A stretch of 64,000 nt of DNA from a bacterium (GTDB lineage: Bacteria; Myxococcota_A; Bradymonadia; UBA7976; UBA1532): assembly GCA_030426085.1 (NCBI GenBank), contig JAUHYW010000005.1, positions 1-64,000 on the forward strand, read 5' to 3'. Shown here piece after piece: positions 19,220 through 26,877 of this stretch. The position numbers were made by a program, and so were the translations under genes. The notes under the pieces are model-generated. The model made no database searches, was not told the DNA's origin, and saw only the letters and a program-made list of their open reading frames with translations. How positions within the stretch are numbered: the stretch's first letter is position 1; every line of letters begins with the position of its first letter.

Positions 19220-20224
19220 TCAGTCGTACAGCCGGTGCCAGGTGAAGTTGACCGCGTCGTACTGCGGGGTGCCGCTGAACCAGCCGAGCGGGCCGACGTA
19301 GGTCGCGCAGCCCCCGGTGACGGCGAACTCGCTGCGGGAGCGGAAGATGCCGAGGTTGGTCTCCTCGTCGGGCGCCGACATCAGATCCCAACACATGTTC
19401 TCGCCGCCGCACGGCTCCTGGTTGCGCAGGATGCCGGTGACCCGCACGAGGCTGTGGATGTCGGCCTCGGTGAACGGGCCCCCGCTGTCGTTGATGTAGA
19501 CCGGCTGGTCGGTCTCGACGAGCTGGAACTCCGTCGCCTTCGAGACCTGACCCCGGTCGAAGTAGCGCCCCAGCTCGGTGACCTGGAACGAGATGGTGTG
19601 CCCGGTCCGGATCTGGAAGTCGGGGGTCGCGCCCTCTTCGTTGAAGTCGAGGAACAGCTCGATCGCCCCGTTGGCGTCGGCCACCCAGAAGCGGCTCTGG
19701 TTGGGCGGCACGTCGAAGTTGTCGGTGAAGTAGTTGGTGGCGATGACGGTGGCCCCGGTCACCTGAAGCGGCTCTTCGGCGAGGTCGGTGATGCCCTCGT
19801 GCATCTCGGGCACCATGCCGATGACCGCGGCCAGCCCGGCGTCGTAGCCCGGGTCGTAGGGCTCGAAGGCGGCCACCCCGCCGTTCGGCACCTCGGGCAT
19901 CTCGATGAACCCGGCGACGATCTGGCCGACGTAGTTGATCTCCTCGGGGCAGAAGCCGGGGATCTCGCCCTCGCCTTCCCCTTCGCCCTCACCCTCGCCT
20001 TCGCCCTCACCCTCGCCCTCACCTTCCCCCTCGCCCTCGCCTTCCCCTTCGCCCTCACCTTCCCCTTCGCCCTCGCCTTCCCCTTCTCCCTCGCCCTCAC
20101 CGCCGTCGGCCTGCGTGCCGCCGGACCCCGCGTCGTCCCCGCTGTTGGGGTCGCTCGATGGGGTGCAGCCGACGATCAGGCCGGCGGCGGAGATGGTCAC
20201 CAGAAAGCTGCGAAGGGCACCCAT
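19220..20224 (-). CDS. Lipoprotein with Gly-Glu repeat linker and OB-like domain (paralogue 1)
   Basis: 334 residues. The lipoprotein signal ends AGLIVGCTPS. After a short spacer comes a run of about 23 Gly-Glu dipeptides, an extended acidic stalk that would hold the domain away from the membrane. The globular part has YDAGLAAVIGM, LQVTGATVIATNYF, NQSRFWVADANGAIELFLDF, HTISFQVTELGRYFDRGQ and CATYVGPLGWFSGTPQYDAVNF. The same layout occurs in the protein at 22943 (for example [50 protein letters not shown]), so the two are paralogues. GAGGAG precedes the ATG. It is the first gene of the OB/barrel/LTD/PLD operon. Confidence 0.75.
   Translation of the reverse strand: MGALRSFLVTISAAGLIVGCTPSSDPNSGDDAGSGGTQADGGEGEGEGEGEGEGEGEGEGEGEGEGEGEGEGEGEGEGEGEGEGEGEIPGFCPEEINYVGQIVAGFIEMPEVPNGGVAAFEPYDPGYDAGLAAVIGMVPEMHEGITDLAEEPLQVTGATVIATNYFTDNFDVPPNQSRFWVADANGAIELFLDFNEEGATPDFQIRTGHTISFQVTELGRYFDRGQVSKATEFQLVETDQPVYINDSGGPFTEADIHSLVRVTGILRNQEPCGGENMCWDLMSAPDEETNLGIFRSRSEFAVTGGCATYVGPLGWFSGTPQYDAVNFTWHRLYD
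19964..20101 (-). repeat. Gly-Glu coding repeat tract (about 23 units), inverted relative to 23159-23422
   Basis: Tandem GGN-GAR codons with an underlying 18-base pattern GGGGAAGGYGAGGGCGAA. It encodes the stalk of the lipoprotein at 19220-20224 and is near-identical in unit, but opposite in orientation, to the longer tract at 23159. Confidence 0.85.
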
Positions 20225-20500
20225 GGCGGCTCCTCGGTCATCGGCGGGCGTCGGGCCCGCGGCTCGAAATCGCGGCAGTTGGCCGCCTTCGACGCACGGC
20301 CCCGCGACGTCCGGGTGACGAGTCGGCAACGGCGACCCGGCCCGGCGCGCTTCCGGCGCGTCGGTCGCGTTCCATATACCGGCTGGCGGTGCGCTGCGGC
20401 CAGTGCAATTCCGTGTCCGTATCGTGTCATCGCCGCCGGGCCCCGTCGGGGCGGGCGGACAGCCTCTCGGGGGGGAGGCCCGGCCCGGTCCGGGCGCCGG

Positions 20501-22153
20501 TCAGCCGCCGTCGCCCTCGGCGCCGAGGTGGTCGGAGAGGTCGGCGAGCAGGTGGGCGAAGCGGCCCTGGACCGGGCTGCGGCCCACCTCGGCGGCCACC
20601 CCCAGCCCGGGTCCGCCGATGAGGGGCAGCTCGTCGGCGGCGACCATGTCGTCGTCGATGCGGTCGTGGGCCAGGGCCTCGAGGTCGGTGAAGGCCGCCC
20701 CGGGCAGCAGCGCGTCGCCCGGGACCGGGCGCGAGGGCGGCCCGGCCTTCAGCCGGTCGGCCATGCGCTCGATGGCCGCCCGCACGGCACCATCGACGTG
20801 GTCCCCCGAAGGCGGCGTGGGCTCCGGCAGCAGCGGGGACGGCGGGGACGGCGGGGGGATGCGGGCCGAGCCCCCGGTGGGCGGGTCGATGACGGTCGGC
20901 CTCATCCGGGGCGCGGGGGTCTCGTCGGTGTCCCGCCGCGGGGGCAGGCCCGGCTCGATCTCGGCGTCGAGCGACTCGAAGGGCTGGTCGTCGCGCAGGC
21001 GAGCCCCCCGGCGGCCCTCGCCGAGCGCGTCGGCCACCGCCCCCGGATCGACCCGCTCGGTGTCGTCGTCCTCGGCGGTGCTCTCGAGCGCGGCCGCGAA
21101 GCGGTCGGGCCCGGTCGGGCGCAGGGTGTCCCGCGGCCGCCCGGCGATGGCCGGCCGCGCGGGGCGGGGCGCGCGGGGGCGACCGGCGCCGGGGGCCCGC
21201 TGCTCGGCCGGCGGAGCCTCGACGAGCGGGATCTTGCCGGTGCGGGCGAAGGTGCGGGCCGCCGCCCGCCCGCCGGCCTCGGCGACGCGGGCGCTCTCGG
21301 CCCGGCCCCGCTCGTCGAGCCGGCGCAGCGCCCGGGCGTGGCCCACGCTGGCCGAGGCCCATTCGACGAAGGTCGCCAGCAGCTTGAGCGCGCCCCGGCG
21401 GTCGTGCCCGGCGCCGGGCTCGAGCGCGACGAGCACCGCGGTGAGCGGGCCGTCGTCGCCGGCCCGGACCCGGCCGTAGACCCGCCGGGGGTCGGCCGCC
21501 GAGACGAAGACCGGGCCCTCGGCCTGCTCGACGGCGGCGAGCGACGGCGGCTCGAGCGGGTCGCCGGCCGCCAGCTCGAGGCCGCCGGGCGCCAGCCGGT
21601 AGACCGCCACCATCCGCGCGGGCAGAACCTCTTCGAGGGTCAGCGCGAGGCCGGTGTACAGCGCGTCCTCTTCGCTGACGTTGAGCAGGCGGGCGTAGCG
21701 GTAGAGCAGCCGCGGCAGGCGGTCGGTGCGGGCGGCCGAGCCCTCGACCCGCGGCGCGGCGACCTCGCGCGGCGGCCGGGGGGGCGCCGGGGGCGCGGTC
21801 TGCCGGCGCAGGACCTCGATGACCTGCTCGAGCCGGGCCATGCGCCGCCGGGCCCGGTCGAAGGCCAGCCCCACCGTGGAGGCCCCGAGCAGCAGCGTGA
21901 CGGCGCCCACGATCGCCAGCCCGTCGGCCTGCGCCCCGCCGAGCCAGACGTGGGCCGCGGCGGTGACCAGCCCCACCGAGAGGCCGGTGAGCGCGCCGAG
22001 CCGCACCGCGGTGACCAGCACCAGCGCGGTGTAGATCGGCAGCCGCAGCCCGCCGAGGCCGGCCACCGCGTCGACGCCGATGGCCACGACGACCGAGACC
22101 GCGACGAGGGCCTCGTCGCGGCCGAATCGTCCGCCGCTCGCCGATGGGGCCAT
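20501..22153 (-). CDS. Membrane protein with GAF-like sensor domain
   Basis: 550 residues from ATG 22153 (weak SD). Residues about 15-110 hold three or four membrane helices (AVSVVVAIGVDAVAGLGG, TALVLVTAVRLGALTG, LVTAAAHVWLGG, VGAVTLLLGASTVGLAFD), followed by a short coiled coil (ARRRMARLEQVIEVLRRQ). A cytoplasmic domain with RLLYRYARLLNVSEEDALYTGLA, MVAVYRLAPGGLELAAGD, GPVFVSA and TAVLVALEPGAGHDRRGALKLL has the look of a GAF sensor. The C-terminal 220 residues are Pro/Ala/Arg/Asp-rich and probably disordered. No kinase or cyclase output is present. It could be a PelD-like or other signalling receptor; its ligand is unknown. It is apparently monocistronic. Confidence 0.6.
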   Translation of the reverse strand: MAPSASGGRFGRDEALVAVSVVVAIGVDAVAGLGGLRLPIYTALVLVTAVRLGALTGLSVGLVTAAAHVWLGGAQADGLAIVGAVTLLLGASTVGLAFDRARRRMARLEQVIEVLRRQTAPPAPPRPPREVAAPRVEGSAARTDRLPRLLYRYARLLNVSEEDALYTGLALTLEEVLPARMVAVYRLAPGGLELAAGDPLEPPSLAAVEQAEGPVFVSAADPRRVYGRVRAGDDGPLTAVLVALEPGAGHDRRGALKLLATFVEWASASVGHARALRRLDERGRAESARVAEAGGRAAARTFARTGKIPLVEAPPAEQRAPGAGRPRAPRPARPAIAGRPRDTLRPTGPDRFAAALESTAEDDDTERVDPGAVADALGEGRRGARLRDDQPFESLDAEIEPGLPPRRDTDETPAPRMRPTVIDPPTGGSARIPPPSPPSPLLPEPTPPSGDHVDGAVRAAIERMADRLKAGPPSRPVPGDALLPGAAFTDLEALAHDRIDDDMVAADELPLIGGPGLGVAAEVGRSPVQGRFAHLLADLSDHLGAEGDGG

Positions 22154-22395
22154 GGGTCTCGACTCTCTGCTCTCGGTTCCACGCGCCAGGGCCAGCACGC
22201 GCCAGGGCAAGATAGCATCCGCCCGGTCGTTCGACAGAATTGCCTTTACGTCGCGCTGGCAAAGGCCTATAAAGCGCGCGCCGCGAGCCGGGCTTCCCCG
22301 AGATCGTGGCGCCCCCGCACATCGACGATGAGATGCGACCGCGGGGATCCTGTCACACCATGGCCGGCGGGGACGACGGCCAACGAGGAGAAGAT

Positions 22396-22833
22396 ATGCC
22401 GGAGATGGCCTGCGACGACTGGGCGGCCGACGAGCTGCCCGACGGCCGCCCGATCGACCTGGACGATACCGAGCTGGAGTTCGTCTCCGGCCCGCTGAAG
22501 GGCGAGGGGCTGCCCGCGCCGTATTATGCCGAGCTCGTCAAGAAGGACGGCGGCCGACGGCGGGTCTACCGGACCTACTTCCACGACTTCGAACAGCTCG
22601 GGCTGCACCCCCGCAGCCGCTCCCGGGTGGACGGCCTGCTGCGTCGCCGGGGCAACCTGTTCATCGACCCCCGGGGCGGCCAGCCGCTGTGCTCGGCCCT
22701 GCGGGGTATCATCCAGGCCTACCCCGAAGACGAGAACCACCACTGCGTGGTGCTCGACCGGGGCTTCCAGGCCGCCCCCCGGGCCAACGACCCCTTCGCC
22801 CGGCGCAAGCGCATCATCACCGAGAGCGCCTGA
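22396..22833 (+). CDS. Small cytoplasmic protein of unknown function
   Basis: 145 residues. The ATG at 22396 has GAGGAG five bases upstream, which fixes the start. It has no signal peptide. The N-terminus is acidic ([18 protein letters not shown]), the centre mixed ([21 protein letters not shown], then [11 protein letters not shown]), and the C-terminus basic ([13 protein letters not shown]). A central Arg-rich helix [13 protein letters not shown] suggests nucleic-acid or phosphate contact, but no domain was recognised. It is divergent from the GAF-like membrane gene, with a 242-base intergenic region. Confidence 0.6.
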   Translation: MPEMACDDWAADELPDGRPIDLDDTELEFVSGPLKGEGLPAPYYAELVKKDGGRRRVYRTYFHDFEQLGLHPRSRSRVDGLLRRRGNLFIDPRGGQPLCSALRGIIQAYPEDENHHCVVLDRGFQAAPRANDPFARRKRIITESA

Positions 22834-22942
22834 GCGTCCCCCGGCCACCGCCGGGACCCCCACCCAGCCAGCCATCACGACCGCGTGCATCCGCCCGAGG
22901 GCTCGGGTAGGATGCGCGCGCTTCGGCCACCTGGAGGTCCCG

Positions 22943-24130
22943 ATGGTGTCCCGCCCGATGTTCGTCACCTTCCTCTTCGGCGTGCTCGCCCTCGGCTGTA
23001 CGCCCACCAGCGGCGGCCGCGGCGGCGGCAACGACGACTGCACGCCGGGCGGCGTGGAGCCCTGCGAGTGCCCCGACGGCAGCGAAGGCACCCGGATGTG
23101 CCAGGACGACCGCAACTTCGCCGCGTGCACCTGCGCCGACTCGGACGCCGGCATGGGCGGCGAGGGCGAGGGCGAAGGGGAAGGTGAGGGCGAAGGGGAA
23201 GGTGAGGGCGAAGGGGAAGGTGAGGGCGAGGGGGAAGGCGAGGGCGAAGGGGAAGGCGAGGGCGAGGGGGAAGGCGAAGGCGAAGGGGAAGGCGAGGGCG
23301 AAGGGGAAGGCGAAGGGGAAGGCGAGGGCGAAGGGGAAGGCGAAGGGGAAGGCGAGGGCGAAGGGGAAGGCGAGGGCGAGGGGGAAGGTGAGGGCGAAGG
23401 GGAAGGTGAGGGCGAGGGCGAGTGCCGCCTGCTCGACGGCTTCACCGGTCAGATCCAGCCCGAGGCCGCCGAGCCGCCCCGGGGCGGGGTGCCGCTCTTC
23501 GGCCGCTGGCCGGCCAACTACGACAGCGGCCTGGCCGCGGTGCTCGCGGCGGCCCCGGCCGACGGCGAGGTGGCCCTCGTCGAGCTGCCGGTCTTCGACG
23601 TGACGGTGACCGCCACCGACTTCCGCTCGGACAACGTGCCCATCCCCCGCAGCCAGAGCCGCTTCTGGCTGGGCGACGGGCAGGTCGCCATGGAGACGTT
23701 CTTCGACTTCATGCGGCCCGAGACCCTGCCCCCGTTCGACGTGCGGGTCGGCCAGCGCATCGCGTTCACGGTGACCGCCATCGGCCGCTTCGGCGACTCG
23801 CCCCAGATCCAGGAGGCGACCGACTGGCAGCTCCTCTCCGAGGACAACCCGGTCTCGATCCTGGAGCCGGGCGCGCCCCCGCCGCCCTCCGAGCTGGGGC
23901 GGATCGTGCGGGTCGCCGGCACGCTCGACAGCGAGCCGACCCCCTGCGGCGGCATGAGCCGGTGCTGGGAGATGCAGACCCTCGCCGGCTGGCCGGTGAC
24001 CTTCCGCACCGCCAGCGAGTTCGTGCAGACCGGCGACTGCATCACCTTCGTCGGCCCCATGCGCACGTTCGCCGGGCAGCCGCAGCTCGATACGATCAAC
24101 TTCGACTGGTACTTCCGAAACGACTTCTGA
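22943..24130 (+). CDS. Lipoprotein with long Gly-Glu stalk and OB-like domain (paralogue 2)
   Basis: 395 residues. GGAGG lies six bases before the ATG at 22943. The lipoprotein signal ends [11 protein letters not shown] small Cys module ([20 protein letters not shown], then CTC) precedes about 44 consecutive Gly-Glu pairs, roughly twice the tract of its paralogue at 19220. The globular domain matches that paralogue in order: [77 protein letters not shown] and [16 protein letters not shown]. It is probably a surface-displayed binding protein. A TAGGAT -10-like hexamer lies at 22909. Confidence 0.75.
   Translation: MVSRPMFVTFLFGVLALGCTPTSGGRGGGNDDCTPGGVEPCECPDGSEGTRMCQDDRNFAACTCADSDAGMGGEGEGEGEGEGEGEGEGEGEGEGEGEGEGEGEGEGEGEGEGEGEGEGEGEGEGEGEGEGEGEGEGEGEGEGEGEGEGEGEGEGEGEGECRLLDGFTGQIQPEAAEPPRGGVPLFGRWPANYDSGLAAVLAAAPADGEVALVELPVFDVTVTATDFRSDNVPIPRSQSRFWLGDGQVAMETFFDFMRPETLPPFDVRVGQRIAFTVTAIGRFGDSPQIQEATDWQLLSEDNPVSILEPGAPPPPSELGRIVRVAGTLDSEPTPCGGMSRCWEMQTLAGWPVTFRTASEFVQTGDCITFVGPMRTFAGQPQLDTINFDWYFRNDF
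23159..23422 (+). repeat. Gly-Glu coding repeat tract (about 44 units)
   Basis: 264 bases of GGN-GAR codons, with the recurring 18-base unit GAGGGCGAAGGGGAAGGT or a close variant. Such a tract is prone to slippage in multiples of six bases without breaking the frame. It is inverted relative to 19964-20101. Confidence 0.88.
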
Positions 24131-24217
24131 GAGCCGCGCGCGCCCGCTCGAGCGGCCTCGCGCAGACCGGCACCGAGCTGTTTCGTCAGCGTCACACCGA
24201 GAGCGTATTGCGAAAGC

Positions 24218-25645
24218 ATGCGCGCTCACCCGCTCCCGGCACTGCTCGTGACGCTCGCCGCCCTCACCGGCTGCGACGCCCCGGCCGACGACCCCCGCGT
24301 CGCCTGGCTGCAATCGACCCTGGTCGAAGACAACCGCATCCTGCTCGAGCGCTCGCCCGACGCGGTCGCCGACAAGTTCCGCAAGATGGCCTCCCGGCCG
24401 TATTACTTCTTCCGGGGCAGCATGGCGGTCTTCGTGGGCGACGCCGGGCGCCCCGGCGCGACCCCGACCCGCTTCGGCTCGGGCCCCGCCTCCCGGGTGC
24501 TGCTGCTCGGTGATCCGCACCCCGAGAACCTGGGCAGCTACCGCCCGCCGTCGGGGGTGATGGTCTTCGAGTACAACGACTTCGACGGGGCCACCTACGG
24601 GCCGTTCCATCAGGACGTGCGCCGGCTGGGGCTGGGCTTCGCCGTCGCGCTGCTCGAGGCCGGCGCCGAGCCGGCGGTGGTCGGGTCGATCGTCGAGGCG
24701 GCGGCGGCGGGCTACGTGGCCGGGGTCGGGTCGCTGGCGGCGGGCGCCCCGCCGTTCGAGGTCACCGACCGCGGCCCGTCCGGCGAGATCGTCGACGATC
24801 TGCTGCGCCGGGCGGCGCGAGACGGGCACGCCCGGGAGGCCCTCGACGAGTACACCGTCGTCGAGGGCGGCGTCCGCTCGATGTTCTTCGGCGACGTGGA
24901 GCGGCCCACCGACGGCCTGATCAACGATCGGGTCGAGCCGCTCGAAGCCGAGGAGGCCGCGCTGGTGCGGGGGCTGGTGGCCGACTACCCGGCGACGCTG
25001 CTCACCGCCCGGCCGGCGGGCTTCTTCGCGATCAAGGGCATCTCCCGCCGCCGGGGCGCGGGGGTGAGCAGCTACCCGCTGCGGCGGTATTACGTGCTGG
25101 TCGAGGGCGAGACGGCGGGGCTGGACGACGACCGGCTGCTCGAGCTCAAGGAGGTCCTCGACCCGACCCGGGTGGCGGCGCTGCACCTGCGCGATCGGGC
25201 GTTCTCGGGCAACGGCCAGCGGGTGGTCGACGCCCAGCGCCGGCTGCACGCCCAGCCGGAGTGCGACCCGCTGCTGGGCTGGTCGGCCGCCCCCCCGCTC
25301 CAGGTCCGTATTCGAGAGCGCACCAAGTACCAGAAGGGCATCGACGTGGCCCGCATCGTCGAGCGGCTGGACGAGCGGCGGTGGACCCTGGACGATGTGG
25401 CGCAGCTCGCCGACGTCGCCGGCCGGCTGCTCGCCCGGAGCCACGCCCGGGCCGAGACCCTCGACGGGGTGGCCGGCCTGGGCCCGATCGCGGACGCGCT
25501 GGCCGACGACGGGGCCGGCTTCGTGGCCGAGACCCGGGCGGCGGTGCTCACCGAGCTGCCCCGCTTCGAGGCCGACTACGCGGCCTTCGTGGCGCTGCTG
25601 GCCGAGGAGGGTCCATGGCTGGGCTATCGCCCCGCGTCCCGCTGA
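24218..25645 (+). CDS. DUF2252-family lipoprotein
   Basis: 475 residues. The lipoprotein signal ends ALTGCDAP. The DUF2252 signature is clear: KFRKMASRPYYFFRGSMAVF, LLLGDPHPENLGSY, VMVFEYNDFDGATYGPFHQDVRRLGLGF, and FAIKGISRRRGAGVSS. DUF2252 has a kinase-like (aminoglycoside-phosphotransferase) fold and is normally cytoplasmic and ATP-dependent, so a secreted, lipid-anchored version is unexpected because ATP is absent outside the cytoplasm. It overlaps the following barrel-like gene by 31 bases. The ATG at 24218 has no SD; a TATTGC hexamer ends six bases before it, so the transcript may be leaderless. Confidence 0.85.
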   Translation: MRAHPLPALLVTLAALTGCDAPADDPRVAWLQSTLVEDNRILLERSPDAVADKFRKMASRPYYFFRGSMAVFVGDAGRPGATPTRFGSGPASRVLLLGDPHPENLGSYRPPSGVMVFEYNDFDGATYGPFHQDVRRLGLGFAVALLEAGAEPAVVGSIVEAAAAGYVAGVGSLAAGAPPFEVTDRGPSGEIVDDLLRRAARDGHAREALDEYTVVEGGVRSMFFGDVERPTDGLINDRVEPLEAEEAALVRGLVADYPATLLTARPAGFFAIKGISRRRGAGVSSYPLRRYYVLVEGETAGLDDDRLLELKEVLDPTRVAALHLRDRAFSGNGQRVVDAQRRLHAQPECDPLLGWSAAPPLQVRIRERTKYQKGIDVARIVERLDERRWTLDDVAQLADVAGRLLARSHARAETLDGVAGLGPIADALADDGAGFVAETRAAVLTELPRFEADYAAFVALLAEEGPWLGYRPASR

Positions 25646-26787
25646 TCCCGTCCGCCCCCCGCCGCGTCTCGTCGCGCGCCGCCCCGGCCCTGGCGGCGCT
25701 GCTCGCCCTGAGCGCCTGCGCCGAGCGCCGGCCGGACCCGTTCCCCGGGGCCGACGACCGGGCGGCCCTGGCGGTCGACGGGCAGGTCTTCGCCGGCTAC
25801 GGCTACCAGTCCCGCACCCGGGGCGAGGGCGAGGCCGAGACCACCAACGCCTTCGTGATCGATCGGGCCGAGCTGGGGGTGGGCTACGCCGCCGAGTCGG
25901 GCCTGGGCCTCGAGCTGCGGCTGGAGGCGGTGCGCACCGCCGAGCGGGGCAGCTACATCGGGGTCGACGGCAACTCGCTGGTCATGCGGGTCCGCCGGGC
26001 GCGGGGCTTCTACTCGGGGCAGGTGGGCCCGGTGGGGCTCGACGTCGAGCTGGGGCTGGTCACCGACCCCTGGCTGGCGGCGCTCCTGCCCCGATTCCAC
26101 CAGCGGGCGACCGGGCCCCTGCTCGCCGAGCAGTTCGAGCTGTTCGACGCCAACGAGCTGGGGGCGGTGGTCGGGCTGCGCTTCTGGAAGGATCGGGTGA
26201 CCCTGGCCCTCGGCGCGGCCAACGGCGAGGGCCGGGCCGACACCGAGTTCAACGCGGACAAGACCTTCACCGCCCGCCTCAGCGTGGAGCTGCCGGTGGC
26301 CGAGGTGTCGGGGGCCCCGCTGCGCGTCGGGCTGCACGGGGTGGCCCGCTCGGGCAGCACCGGCCCCGAGCCGCGGCCGACCCCCAGCGATCGGATCGGC
26401 GGGGCGCTGACGGTGGATCACCCGGACTACGGCCTGGGGGCGATGTACCTGCGGGCGACGGGCCTCGAGGATCGGGGCGACGAGGACGGCGAGGCGATCG
26501 AGCTGTGGGCCGACGCCCGGCTGGTCTCGGAGTGGCTGGGGGTCGCGGTGCGCTGGAGCCGCTTCGATCGCCGCCCGGCGGGGGGCGACGTCGCCGGCCG
26601 CCGGCGGCTCAGCGCGGGCCTCTTCGGCGACGTGCACACCCTGCTGCCCGGCCTGTCGCGCACCCGGCTGTACCTGCTCTACGACGACGAGCAGATCGAC
26701 GCCGAGGCCGGATCGGTGCCCGGCGTCGCCGAGCAGACCACCGGGGTCCGGCTGGTGCTCGAGGTGGCCGCCGGCCGCCGCTTCTGA
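25615..26787 (+). CDS. Outer-membrane beta-barrel-like protein paired with DUF2252 lipoprotein
   Basis: 390 residues. The start at 25615 has GGAGG about six bases upstream and lies inside the end of the DUF2252 gene. An N-terminal signal with lipobox-like ALLALSACAE is followed by strand-rich sequence with alternating hydrophobic and polar residues (VFAGYGYQSRTRGEGEAET, AFVIDRAELGVGYA, GLELRLEAVRTA, VTLALGAANGEGRADTEF, TRLYLLYDDEQID, LVLEVAAGRRF) ending in Phe. This is the pattern of phosphate-selective-porin (OprO/P)-like barrels. If the Cys is lipidated it would be an unusual lipidated barrel; alternatively cleavage is by ordinary signal peptidase. Confidence 0.65.
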   Translation: MAGLSPRVPLIPSAPRRVSSRAAPALAALLALSACAERRPDPFPGADDRAALAVDGQVFAGYGYQSRTRGEGEAETTNAFVIDRAELGVGYAAESGLGLELRLEAVRTAERGSYIGVDGNSLVMRVRRARGFYSGQVGPVGLDVELGLVTDPWLAALLPRFHQRATGPLLAEQFELFDANELGAVVGLRFWKDRVTLALGAANGEGRADTEFNADKTFTARLSVELPVAEVSGAPLRVGLHGVARSGSTGPEPRPTPSDRIGGALTVDHPDYGLGAMYLRATGLEDRGDEDGEAIELWADARLVSEWLGVAVRWSRFDRRPAGGDVAGRRRLSAGLFGDVHTLLPGLSRTRLYLLYDDEQIDAEAGSVPGVAEQTTGVRLVLEVAAGRRF

Positions 26788-26877
26788 GCTGCGCGCGCGC
26801 CCGCCTGCCGGCAAGGGGGCTGCGCTGCCGGGCCAGATCGTGGACAATCGGCACGCAATCGACCGAGGGGGTCCGTC

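Noticed and set aside
23159-23422. CRISPR-like array
   Set aside because: The repeats are contiguous codon repeats without spacers.
22267-23445. Ser-Pro repeat protein antisense to the Gly-Glu tract
   Set aside because: It is the complement of the GGN-GAR repeat; the Gly-Glu frame has a signal peptide, SD and a paralogue.
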